A stretch of DNA of 64,000 nt from NCBI GenBank assembly GCA_035048815.1, contig JAUCBN010000005.1, forward strand, positions 15,898,517 to 15,962,516, read 5' to 3'. The notes under the pieces are model-generated. The model searched no databases. It worked only from the letters and a program-made list of their open reading frames with translations, and was not told the DNA's origin. The stretch is from Abelmoschus esculentus (lineage: Eukaryota; Streptophyta; Magnoliopsida; Malvales; Malvaceae). Positions 11,065-20,675 of the stretch are shown one piece after another; position 1 is the first letter of the stretch; each line of letters begins with the position of its first letter. The position numbers and the translations under genes were made by a program.

Positions 11065-11291
11065 TGAATTTTATTCAAGAAGAAGATGATTTACAAGAGC
11101 CTTTATGTACTTATTTATACACATGCTCAGCTGGTAACAGACTACAACAGATCTTGAAACTAAAAGCTAACTAAAGTTTGTTAGCTGATAACAGTTCTTG
11201 GAGGTTGATGGTAGCTTCTAGAATCCTTCAGCACATCCATCACGTGTACGCATTGATGGCAATGCATTCCCATACAAGCTATCCTTCAACA
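11065..11291 (-). repeat. Short Copia 5' LTR
   Basis: A 227-bp LTR. On the minus strand it starts TGTTGAAGGATAGCTTG (at 11291) and ends TTGAATAAAATTCA (at 11065). A TATA-like GTGTATAAATAAG lies near 11115-11127 on the minus strand, followed by a short R/U5. Only this LTR is in the window. TATAA (11292-11296) would be the target duplication. Confidence 0.72.
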
Positions 11292-11397
11292 TATAAAAAG
11301 TCGTTACCATAATAAATTTATCGTTCAAAAATATATTATGTTTTATTTGTTATTATTCTTGTAAGTTTTATCTTTGTGCTACTGTATTTGTTTTAGT
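11292..11397. other. Unassigned spacer
   Basis: About 100 AT-rich bases between the Copia LTR and the last alignable codon of the Ogre-type RNase H. I see no feature in it. Confidence 0.4.
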
Positions 11398-11817
11398 GAC
11401 CTAAAAAAGTGGTGTGATACAGCATGTATTGTCTCAACCTTTTAGTGACCTAAATCAGGGAGCAACACAACTTTTGGGTCTGTGGGTATTGTATTTCGCC
11501 TTCTGTGAACTTCTTGTTTAAATAATAGATCGCCTTTTCCTTCTTACCTGACTCATTCTGTTGGCCTAGCACGCAGCCCATCGAATTCTCAAAAACTGTT
11601 AGGTATAAAATCAATGGTCGGTCAGGTACTAGGGCTACTAAAACTGGGGCTTTAGTCAGATACTCCTTGACTTTCTCAAATGCTGCTTGACAATCTTCGT
11701 CCCATGTTCCCGAATTATTTTTGCGAAGAAGTCTAAAATTGGGATCACATTTATCTGTCAATTGAGATATAAAGCAGGAGATGTAGTTTAACCTTTCTAA
11801 GAAGCCATGCACTTCCT
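11398..11817 (-). pseudogene. Tat/Ogre-type RNase H, C-terminal part missing
   Basis: The minus frame reads LERLNYISCFISQLTDKCDP, then AAFEKVKEYLTKAPVLVALV, RPLILYLTVFENSMGCVLGQ and KAIYYLNKKFTEGEIQY. This is the RT connection and start of the RNase H-like domain of Tat/Ogre Gypsy elements. The alignment continues through a stop near 11450 as KRLRQYMLYHT to about 11400 and then ends. Integrase and the 3' LTR are absent. It is out of frame with the RT upstream; the frameshift is near 11815-11820. Confidence 0.8.
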
Positions 11818-12564
11818 TTTGGGTTTGGATGACGGGAAGTCTCGTATGGACTTGACTTTATTTGGGTCAATTTCTATTCCTCTTTGGCTAACTATGAACC
11901 CGAGAAGCTTTCCGAACGTTACTGAAAAAGTATATTTTGCTGGATTGAGCTTTAGCTTGTATTTTCTTAACCTCAGGAACAACTTTTGCAGATTCTGAAT
12001 ATGTTCGCACTCCGTTTTGGATTTGGCAATCATATCATCCACGTACACCTCAATCTCTTTGTGTATCATGTCGTGAAATAAGGTCACTATGGCTCTTTGA
12101 TAAGTTGCCCCCGCATTTTTCAATCCCAAAGGCATAACCTTATAACAGAAAGTACCCCACAAGGTTACGAAAGTAGTCTTTTCCATGTTGTCAGGTTACA
12201 TCTTAATCTGATTATAGCCCGAAAAGCCATCCATGAAAGAGAACCATGAATGCCCCGCAATATTATCAACCAGAGTTTCAATGTGTCGAAGAGGAAAATT
12301 ATCTTTAGGATTGGCTTTATTAAGATCTCGGTAGTCTATGCACATGCGTACTTTTCCATCCTTTTTGGGTACCGACACAATATTGGCTACCCAATCTGGG
12401 TATTTTTCTACTTTCAAGAATCCGGCTTCAAATTGCTTTCTTACTTCTTCTTTGATCTTTAGCAACATGTATATTCTCAATCTACGGAGCTTTTGTTGGA
12501 CCGGCTTGTACTCGGGTCGTGTGGGCAGTTTATGCACGACAATATCTATGTCTAGGCCTGGCAT
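11797..12564 (-). pseudogene. Tat/Ogre-type reverse transcriptase, broken
   Basis: RNA-dependent DNA polymerase of the element. The first block (12564-12196) reads RKQFEAGFLKVEKYPDWVAN, VPKKDGKVRMCIDYRDLNKA and WFSFMDGFSGYNQIKM. A single in-frame stop (12193-12195) follows, then TTFVTLWGTFCYKVMPLGLK, GATYQRA and the catalytic box IEVYVDDMIAKS. The catalytic aspartates are present, so the damage is the stop and the frameshift into RNase H. The lineage is shown by the LKNAGATYQRA and YVDDMI forms. Confidence 0.88.
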
Positions 12565-13743
12565 GTCTTGGTATGTCTAAGCGAAAACATCTTTAAACTC
12601 CGAAAGCAGTTCTATTAGTCTTTTCTTGGTATCTGATGCTAAAGTAGTACCGATTTTCACCTCTCTTCTTTCTTCGTCGGACCCCAAATTTAATATTTCC
12701 AAATCCTCCTGATGCGGCAGTATTTGCTTTTCCTCGCTGTCCATCAACCTTATTAATTCATCAGGGATTTCTAACTCATCTTCATCTTCTTCGGTTTCTG
12801 TAACAAGTATGGGTCGTTCGAAATCCACTACAGGATTAAATTCAATATCATTCATACTTTCGATATTACCAAACCTGTAGGAATTTAAATTTCATAGGTT
12901 GGGAATAATATACATATTTTACAAATAATAATGAATAAAGAAATAAAGAATGAAAGGAACAAAAATCTATGAAACAAAAATGTGCTTGCCATTTGAGAAA
13001 AAGAGCATGAAGCCCTTAGTTTTCATTGAAATGCGAATTAACATAGATGCCCTTTACAAAGAAATCCAATTGCTTTCGGGCAAAAGCAAATGGGGGATAT
13101 TTTCAAACTTTGATTCATTCTTAGCAACTACAGGGAGATCGATGCTTATCCAATTGTTGAGCTTCTCATCTCGGAAACATGGATGAATAGCAGACAGAGC
13201 AGACATTCTTTTGGAATTCTGGGAGATCATGGTCACATCCATCATTTTGAAGATTTCACTCATCATCTCATCCTCATAAAACTTCTCTCCTTCTAGATTG
13301 GCTTGGTACACTTTCTCTTCAGAATTCTCGACTCCTCCGAAGATAAAAATATTCTTAAGATCAGTTTTGGCTATTGGTTTCCATGGGATATCTTCTCCCC
13401 TGAGTCGGGCTCTTCTTTTCTCTTCCCTCCTCTTCCTTTCTTGTTTCCTTTGCAGATAAGTAGGATAAAAACCCAATCCAAACCTTTCCCTCTTGTCAAT
13501 AACACTTCTGACCTTCATACATCCTTGTAGATTCTTTTCGATACCTCTTCTCTTCTTAGCTCCCATTCCAATGGTCTTAGTTACCACCATCTTAGTGTAA
13601 TTTGAATATCTTGGGGTTGGAATCCGATTCTCCTCCACCACGAAAGTGGCGTTGATGAATTCCAAGGCTCGAAACGAACACTCTAGAGCATCTTCATTAA
13701 GGGGAACATAGGAAGCATCTAAAGTTACAGTAACAAAAATATC
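12565..13743 (-). pseudogene. Protease-RT linker of Ogre-type pol
   Basis: Two frames. 13665-13054 is basic in its middle (KRERFGLGFYPTYLQRKQER). 12855-12577 is acidic (TETEEDEDELEIPDELI) and ends in LIELLSEFKDVFA, the conserved lead into the RT thumb. A stop separates it from the RT start (DMPGLDIDIVVH at 12564). The linker is long, as usual in Tat/Ogre pol, and has no catalytic motif. Confidence 0.7.
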
Positions 13744-14304
13744 TTATTCCGCATTGACAGTCACGAGTTTTCCATCCATCACATACTTCAACTTCTGATG
13801 AAGAGATAAAGGGATAGCTCCGGCCGCATGGATCCACGGTCTTCCCAACAAGCAATTGTAGGATGGTCGGATGTTCATAACCATAAACTCTGTGGTATAT
13901 TCAACTAGGCCTATAAGTTGAGGTATCTCAATTTTCCCGACCACTTCTCGTTGGGTGCCATCGAACGCTCGAACAGTGTTTTGGAAAAACTTCATATGGG
14001 AGTTATCGATAGGAAGTCGTTGCAAGGTGGCCATAGGCATAACATTAAGGGCAGACCCGTTGTTGATAAGCACTCTTAGCAAAATATGACCCTTACAGTG
14101 AGTCGTGATATTCAAAGCCTTGGTTGAGCCTCTTCCTTCCTCCGGGATTTCAACATCACTGAATATGATATAATTTTCAATCGCAATGTGGTTCACAATC
14201 TGATCAAGCTTCTTGACAGTGATATCTTTTTCTATAAAAGTTTGGTTCAAGACCTTCAACAACGCTTCTCGGTGCTTCTCTGAGTTTAGTAATAGGTCGA
14301 GCAC
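13744..14304 (-). pseudogene. Ogre-type aspartic protease with altered active site
   Basis: A 186-codon frame. The retropepsin loop reads LRVLINNGSALNVMPMATLQ, where the family normally has a D-N-G-S or D-G-G-S loop. The catalytic Asp is replaced by Asn. The distal motif NCLLGRPWIHAAGAIP is intact and is followed by SLHQKLKYVMDGKLVTV, the typical end of the domain. Gag lies upstream and the linker downstream. Confidence 0.82.
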
Positions 14305-14379
14305 TGTGATTTTGGCTGGTTGTTTTCGAAGTTGATCAAATATTTTGTACTCACTGTGTTTTAAGAACCTTAAGAATTC

Positions 14380-16619
14380 TTAGGCCTGAGCCTCAGTCAC
14401 TGGCTCGAGAATCTTTGAAGGAGGGTCATCCTCGAATACTTTTACAGGTTTTGGTTCAATGATCTTGCCTTTACCCTTTTGTTCGTGGGGTATCTTCTCC
14501 TCTTGAGGGGAATAACATCTTTCGCTCCTCGTTAAATGACCTATTTCATTTATATTTCTGGGTTCTGCCCCGTTGCACAATCTTCTTGAATCGATTTCCC
14601 TTCTTTTGATATAACTGCCTCTTGCATACCTAGACTCCTGGGTATAAAGAAATTAGCAGTATAATTCCAAGGCACCATTTGTGTGCTTTTAAAGGGAAAA
14701 GTCATCGGTGGAGATATTATGAGTCTGAGAGCATTTTGTCTTGATGACCCATCTTCATCCACCCTATGACTGAGAATGAAAGGTCTCTGAGCCGTGTATT
14801 TGTTTTTTGGGGTGTCAGTCATACAGATTTTCAGTTTTTCCTCCTCATTCTTTACAAAAAACTCAATTTCTTTGGTATCCATGAGCGCTTGAACCTTACA
14901 CCGAAATCCCGGGCAAGCTTGAATGTCATGATCATTCGATTGGTTGTATTCACAGTATTGATTACATCCCTCGTTTACAATCACCATTCCCCGTTCAATT
15001 AAACGGGACATACACAATTGTCGAAACACCCACCTTAAAGGGGACTAACCTTCCGATACTGTGGTTATAGCTTTCTTGGGGGACTCTTCTTCAATATTGT
15101 TTATCCCCTGATTCCTATGGTTAGGAAGCGAGTTACTAGTGGTACTTGGTTCTCCCAACTGTGTTCAACAAATTCGAGATAAGCTTCTTAAAAGCTATAC
15201 AATTCTCAATGTTGTGACCGGGAACGCCGGTGTGATATTCACAAGGAGCTTTGGCATCATACCACGCTGAATACGGCGGGTTGAAAGGAGTCACATGGAA
15301 GGGTCGCACCAAATCAGCTTTGTGTAGCTGAGCATACAGCTCCTTGTATGGGATAGGTATAGGGGTCAAGGTCGTCTTCTTAAATTCTTTTTTCAGTTTT
15401 CTGTCATCTCTTCTACTGCCTCCTTGAGTGTTGCTAGCATCAGGCTATGGTTGTGATATTGTCAGATTCGGGCATGTCTCGAATGCATTAACTTCTTGCT
15501 CTTTTCTCTTGAACTGCTTTTTAGGCGGTTCGCCCCATCAATCCTACCACTTTTAATGGCCGCTTCGATGCGCTCACCTGTCATGACCATATCGGTAAAG
15601 TTGCTTATCGGGTTACTGATTAGCCGGTCATACAACATCCACGAACATAGGGACAATTTCGTTTTCACAAACTGGTGGTTGTACTTGCGCAATTAAATCC
15701 CTCCATCGCTAAGCATACTCACGAAGGCTTTCACTTTTCTTCTATTCCATGTTTTGCAACATAAGTCGGTTGGATATCATATCAGTAACATGTTTGTACT
15801 GATCGATGAAAGCCTTTGCTAAGTCTTTTCATGACTTAATTTGTGCTCGAGTAAGCTAATTGTACCATCTCGTAGCAGATCCTATTAAACTGTCTTGGAA
15901 GCAGTGGATGAGGAACTTCTCGTTGCTAGTGAATCCGGTCATTTTTTGATAGAACATTGTCACATGCACAGTCGGGCACATCGTACCATCATAATTTTCA
16001 AATTCAAGTGTTCTAAACTTCGTGGGGATCTCTAATCAGGGACTAGGCTGAGATCACCCGCATTCAAGCCATGAGAATCTTCCTCCACTTCCCTTATCTG
16101 GAGTTTCTCTTCGAGATCCTTTCTAGTCTCCTCAAGTTGCTTAGAGAATTCTTCCTTTACTTTGCTAAATTTCTCAAGTTCATCCAAATCAGGCACATTA
16201 TCACCAGCATTCTCGTCGTTTTTGGTCACTACAAATAACGGGTTTTGGATCGAAGTATCGGCTTGGAAGCTGAACGCTACTCCCTTCTGTGGGACAGGGC
16301 CAAAGCCGATAACAATGGGGGAATATTTTGGGTCTACCCCTATTTGGGAAGGATTCTCCACTGCTCCCTTCCTTTTGGCATCGTCCGACAGCTTGAGTCC
16401 TAACATTTGGGAGAGTTGTCCTAGCATGTCTTTTTGAGCCTTAATCATGGATTCTTTCAGCTCCAACTGTGATCTTTCCAACTGACTTCTCACATCTGCT
16501 TCTAACTTATTGAAATGTTCTTCAATTTCCCTTGCTTGGGATCGAGTGCAATACCGATGCAGAGTGATTGCAAATTTTGTTTTACAATATTTTCCAATAT
16601 TAAATTTAATTGTATACAT
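14380..16619 (-). pseudogene. Tat/Ogre-type gag, multiply broken
   Basis: Nucleocapsid/capsid polyprotein. The N-terminus (16619-16032) has a coiled-coil-like stretch CTRSQAREIEEHFNKLEADV and the GVDPKYSPIVIGFGPVPQ motif. The capsid core runs through 16030-15460 in several frames, with segments FENYDGTMCPTVHVTMF, SNEKFLIHCFQDSL and MLQNMEKKS-type sequence. Later parts are YDAKAPCEYHTGVPGHNIEN (zinc-knuckle-like, about 15230) and CNQYCEYNQSNDHDIQACPG (about 14960), the two Cys/His boxes typical of this lineage. Stops and frameshifts occur throughout. Confidence 0.82.
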
Positions 16620-16747
16620 GATTAATACATGTAAGATGTATGAAGGGATGCATGTGAAAGATAATATGTCTCAAATAATCATGCAAAAAAAGGTGTTGAT
16701 TCATTTAGTGGTCGTCCTTGAACTAACTTTCATTGAATTTTAAAAAG
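16620..16747 (-). other. ORF1-gag spacer of the Ogre-type element, left half
   Basis: Short non-coding stretch between gag and the nested element. The other half resumes at 20676. Confidence 0.5.
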
Positions 16748-16752
16748 GTCTT

Positions 16753-17655
16753 TGATAAGTGCTCAAATCACTATCACTTTCTACACTTTTTATGGGCACT
16801 TATCATCAATTCTACACCTACTTGAAACAATATATGGACTTAATGTGATATATTTAGGGATATGCTATCAAAGATTATATTTGTAGAAAAGGCGTACTTT
16901 ACTGCATTTTAACATCTGTGTAGGAATAAGTACTGTCGAGGCAGCAGAATGAGGCCGAGGCAGGACCTGATGCCGAGGCCGCAGAGAAGGAAAAAAGATA
17001 TGGTTGGCGATTGAAGGAGAAAATTGAGGAGAGCATTGCGGAACAAAAAGCCCAAGATTCGGAGCTGAACAACACAAGAAAAGCCCACGGACAGGGCCAC
17101 GCGGGATTAAACCTTCTAGGAGATCAAACATGGAAATATTTAACCTATGTGCATAACTTGTTCCTTACTCCAAGTTGTACTCTAATTAGGAAAGGTTTGC
17201 CCTCGTCCTAGAGTTTAGAAGAGGTGAAAATTAGAGAGAATTAGATAGACGAATTTTGAGAGAGTCTTAAGAACAATTCTTCCCATCATGTTCTAAGTTT
17301 TCTTAGGGTGATGGTGAAGGTTCTTAAGTATTTGTGAGAGTAGATTGTATTTTGATTCTTATTTCAATGCAATAAAATCTCAAAGTTTGCTTACTCTTTG
17401 TTATTCCTTGTTCTTTCATCCAAGCCCGGGAGGGAAGTTTGTAAGTAATTTATTTGTCTAGACTCGTGAGAGTTAGACTCACGAATGGAGTAAGTGCGGT
17501 ATTCAACTTAATTGGAGGATACTAACTCGGCCTAGGGATAGGTTAAGAGTTTCAGCGGCTAAAAGAAGTGTGGGATTGGTTGTTGGTTCCAATTGATTAA
17601 CGCCGGGAGGTATCATCAAGGAATGACCTTCAATAACGTTTCGACTTAGGGATAA
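16753..17655 (+). repeat. 5' LTR, truncated
   Basis: About 903 bases alignable to the 3' LTR, then an abrupt switch to gag-like sequence after GACTTAGGGATAAG (17655). Relative to the 3' LTR it lacks a ~29-base piece near 17202 that holds the TATA box. Confidence 0.85.
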
Positions 17656-18431
17656 GTGGCTAAAAGAATGATACAGATCACACAAGCAGAACCGATTCAG
17701 GCAACACCATAACAATTTACTGCTGACTTCACTACCGGAGCACAATACACGGCAGAGATGCCAGGCACTGCTGAAGCCCCTACCGCAGCAGATCCCTACC
17801 AGGAAATTCTTCAGAGAATGGAAGCCATAGACCTTCGCCAACAAAGATACATAGAATACCAACGAGACTTCAACAACACCCTTGCTCAGATGATGATGCA
17901 GAACTTCCTAAAATGAGGAGTGCAATTTCCAGAATACGCTGCAAATATATTTGTAACGGCAACACCTTACACAGAGACCACTCCAGCCCCAAGGCCAAGA
18001 CCATTCTTTACCTCCAAACCACAGTAGCAGTTCCACATAGTTCGCCCATCTAGGGCAGCAGACGCTGCCGCGGCATCATCTGAAAGCAGAAGACCTTCAA
18101 AGAGAAGGGGAGCATTCAGCACTCCTCCAAGATCACCGATACCAATGGGCAACCTATCAGCTGAGATAGACGCCTACGTTCATCAGAGCTCATCAACTGC
18201 CGAGCCCAGTATCTAGCCTACCAGGGTAGATCCAGAAAACAAAGGATGCACTAAAATCATGGATACAGACGATGAAGGAGAAGAAGAAGTCAATTCCCTA
18301 ATAAAAAGGGCAACACCTACGAGAGTTCAACCACTAAGAAGAGCAAAGTCATCACCATCACCAAGGGCACAGTCATTAGTAGTCAGACCGAGAAGACAAA
18401 TTATGGAAGAAAGTTCTTCTAAATCATATTA
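17656..18431 (+). pseudogene. Gag-like remnant of nested Athila-like element
   Basis: The frame is readable with a few stops: TAEMPGTAEAPTAADPYQEI, LQRMEAIDLRQQRYIEYQRD and FNNTLAQMMMQNF near 17760-17915, then a Ser/Pro/Arg-rich tail (SPRAQSLVVRPRRQIMEES) that ends at 18431. Stops lie near 17710, 17915, 18027 and 18213. It resembles the C-terminal non-catalytic gag region of Athila-type elements. I cannot identify a domain. There is no protease or polymerase. Confidence 0.55.
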
Positions 18432-19335
18432 ATTGTTCTTCTTTATTGTTGCCCATATAAATTGTTTTCTGATTTTTTTTGCTTATATCTTTTTCTACCT
18501 ACTGCCTACCCCTAAATTAAGCATTAAGGACAATGCTTGGTTTGAGTTTGGGGGTGTAGATCCACTGCCGAGGCTATCTACTGTCGCAGCCCTACCATAA
18601 AAAGGAAGTTTTTAGTGATATTTTTTTATGTCCGCCACTGTACTTAAAACTGTTGCCATACTTTTGCACTGCTGTTCATCAGTTTTGTCTTAGTTTATTC
18701 TTAAAGGCAATAAAAATCAAAATCTTTCTCCTTACCATAGTTAGGACCTATTTTGAAGGCTTAATTCTAGGATACTTAAGGAAAAAAACTTAGAAGCTTG
18801 CTATAAGGTTGAACTTTAAAAGACTTTTGGGACTTGTTTAGCTATAGGAATTCTTTTAATAAACTTAGGTGATAAAGACTTGGATTTCGGAAAGGTGACT
18901 AGAGGTACCTATAACGGCTCTAGGAAAGACTTTTCTTTATGCTAGAGGTGCCCAAAATTGGCTCTAGTATGCATAAAAGAATAGCAAAAGAAATTAAGAG
19001 TTAAGAAATAGAAAACACAATACTTGAGGTGCCCGAAATTGGCTTAAGGAATTATTGTTATAAGAAGAGTACACTAAAACCAAGTCTACTTATCTTGAAC
19101 TTAGAGTTTATCTAAGAAGGCCTTTACTCAAACATGTCCATAAAAACGCACACACACACTAGCCTTTAGTTTGTCTTCTAGGTACACCCTTGAGTAACCG
19201 AAAGGTCAAGTCTAAAGAATAGACATAGTTATGGTGGGGAGAATAGATGGAAGCATAAGACCAAGAGAGAATAGAATTTGAAAAATTGATGGTTTGCATT
19301 GCTTGAGGACAAGCAATAGCTCGAGTTTGGGGGTG
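18432..19335 (+). other. 3' non-coding region with two purine-tract modules
   Basis: No gene. An AAGCATTAAGGACAATGCTT inverted repeat followed by GAGTTTGGGGGTGT lies at about 18518-18556. A second module, GAGGACAAGCAATAGCTCGA followed by GTTTGGGGGTG, ends at 19335 and abuts the 3' LTR. Between them a short phrase (AGAGGTGCCCAAAATTGGCT and relatives) recurs three times at about 18900, 18945 and 19025. Confidence 0.6.
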
Positions 19336-20670
19336 TGATAAGTGCTTAAATCACTATCACTTTCTACACTTTTCATGGGAATTATCATCAATTCTACACC
19401 TACTTGAACCAATGCATGGACTTAATGTGATATATTTAGGGATATGCTATCAAAGATTATATTTGTAGAAAAGGTGTACTTTACTATATTTTCATATCTG
19501 TATAGGAATAAGTACTGACGAGGCAGCAAAATGAGGCTGAGGCAGGACCTGATGCCGAGGCAGCAAAGAAGAAAAAAAGATATTGTTGGCGATTGAAGGA
19601 GAAAATTGAGGAGAGCATTGCGGAACAAAAAGCCCAAGATTCAGAACTGAATAATACAACAAAAGCCCACGGACAAGGCCACGCAGGATTAAACCTTCTA
19701 GAAGATCAAACTTGGAAATATTTAACCTATGTGCATAACTTGTTCCCTACTCCAAGTTTTACTCTAATTAGGAAAGGTTTGCCCTAGGCCAAGCCTATAT
19801 AAGGCATAACCGTCCTAAGATTTAGAAGAGGTGAAAATTAGAGAGAATTAGATAGACGAATTTTGAGAGAGTATTAGGAACAATTCTTCCCATCATGTTC
19901 TAAGTTTTCTTAGGGTGATGGTAAAGGTTGTTAAGTATTTGTGAGAGTAGATTGTATTTTGATTCTTATTTCAGTGTAATAAAATATCAAAGTTTGCTTA
20001 CTATTTACCATTCCTTATTCTTACATCCAAGCGCGGGAGGGAAGTTTGTAAGAAATCTATTTGTCTAGACTCGTGAGAGTTAAACTCATAAAAGCAGTAA
20101 GTGTGGTATTCAACTTAATTGGAGGATACTAACTCGGCTTAGGGATAGGTTAAGAGTTTCAGCTGCTAAAAGAAGTGTGGGATTGGTTGTTGGTTTCAAT
20201 TGATTAACGTCGGGAGGTATCATCAAGGACTGACCTTCAATAGCGTTTTGACTTAGGGATAAGCGAAGCCATACAAGGACACTTTGTCAAACTTTAGTAA
20301 ATCTACCCAAGAGCAAGGGATTGCCGCGGTAGAAGATATTGTCGCTGCCGAGATAGTATCTGCAGTACTACCGAGGCAGTGCAGTGCAATTGCATTGGAA
20401 CAATAAGTAGATCAATCGTATCCACAATACGATACAATTGGATCCTACTCTCTCTCTCTCATAATTATTATTACCTTAGTTTAGTTTATTATTTAATTCG
20501 ATATCAAACTAAATTGTGTTTTTACTTTTCTTTTACAAAAGCAAGAAGACCAAAAGAAGCATATTAAGTATACCAATCCCTATGGAGACGATATTCGATA
20601 AATGCTTATCACTTTATTACTTGACGACGTGTTTACTTGTACTTAATTGCGCATCTTTTAGCACGCATCA
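19336..20670 (+). repeat. 3' LTR, complete
   Basis: 1335 bp, from TGATAAGTGCTTAAATC to TTTTAGCACGCATCA, followed by the GTCTT duplication. It keeps the TATA box (19796-19804) that the 5' copy lost. Words of the form CTGCCGAGGCAG recur in it and in the internal region. Confidence 0.9.
19796..19804 (+). promoter_or_regulatory. TATA box of 3' LTR
   Basis: TATATAAGG in the context AAGCCTATATAAGGCATAAC. The matching region of the 5' LTR (around 17202) is deleted. Confidence 0.65.
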
Positions 20671-20675
20671 GTCTT

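Larger units (their letters stand above)
9458..11291 (-). mobile_element. Copia element with short LTR, 5' part only
   Basis: On the minus strand the order is LTR (11291-11065), methionine-initiator primer site, gag, protease and the start of the pre-integrase region. It is then cut at 9458 by the Athila-like array. The short LTR, the TGGTATCAGAGCC primer site and the DSG protease loop suggest an Ale/Retrofit-like Copia lineage (inference). Integrase, RT and the second LTR should lie left of the array, beyond position 1. Confidence 0.82.
16748..20675 (+). mobile_element. Nested Athila-like non-autonomous element with target duplications
   Basis: Both LTRs begin TGATAAGTGC. The element occupies 16753-20670 and is bracketed by perfect direct repeats GTCTT at 16748-16752 and 20671-20675. 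It split the spacer between ORF1 and gag of the Ogre-type element. The internal region encodes only gag-like remnants. The tail has the typical GAGTTTGGGGGTG purine tract. The 5' LTR lacks its last ~400 bases, the primer site is gone, and the 5' TATA segment is deleted, so it cannot move. Confidence 0.9.

Noticed and set aside
17011..17211. 66-codon frame found in both LTR copies (also 19593-19787)
   Set aside because: Repeated only because the LTRs are duplicates; it is not conserved beyond them and has no start context.
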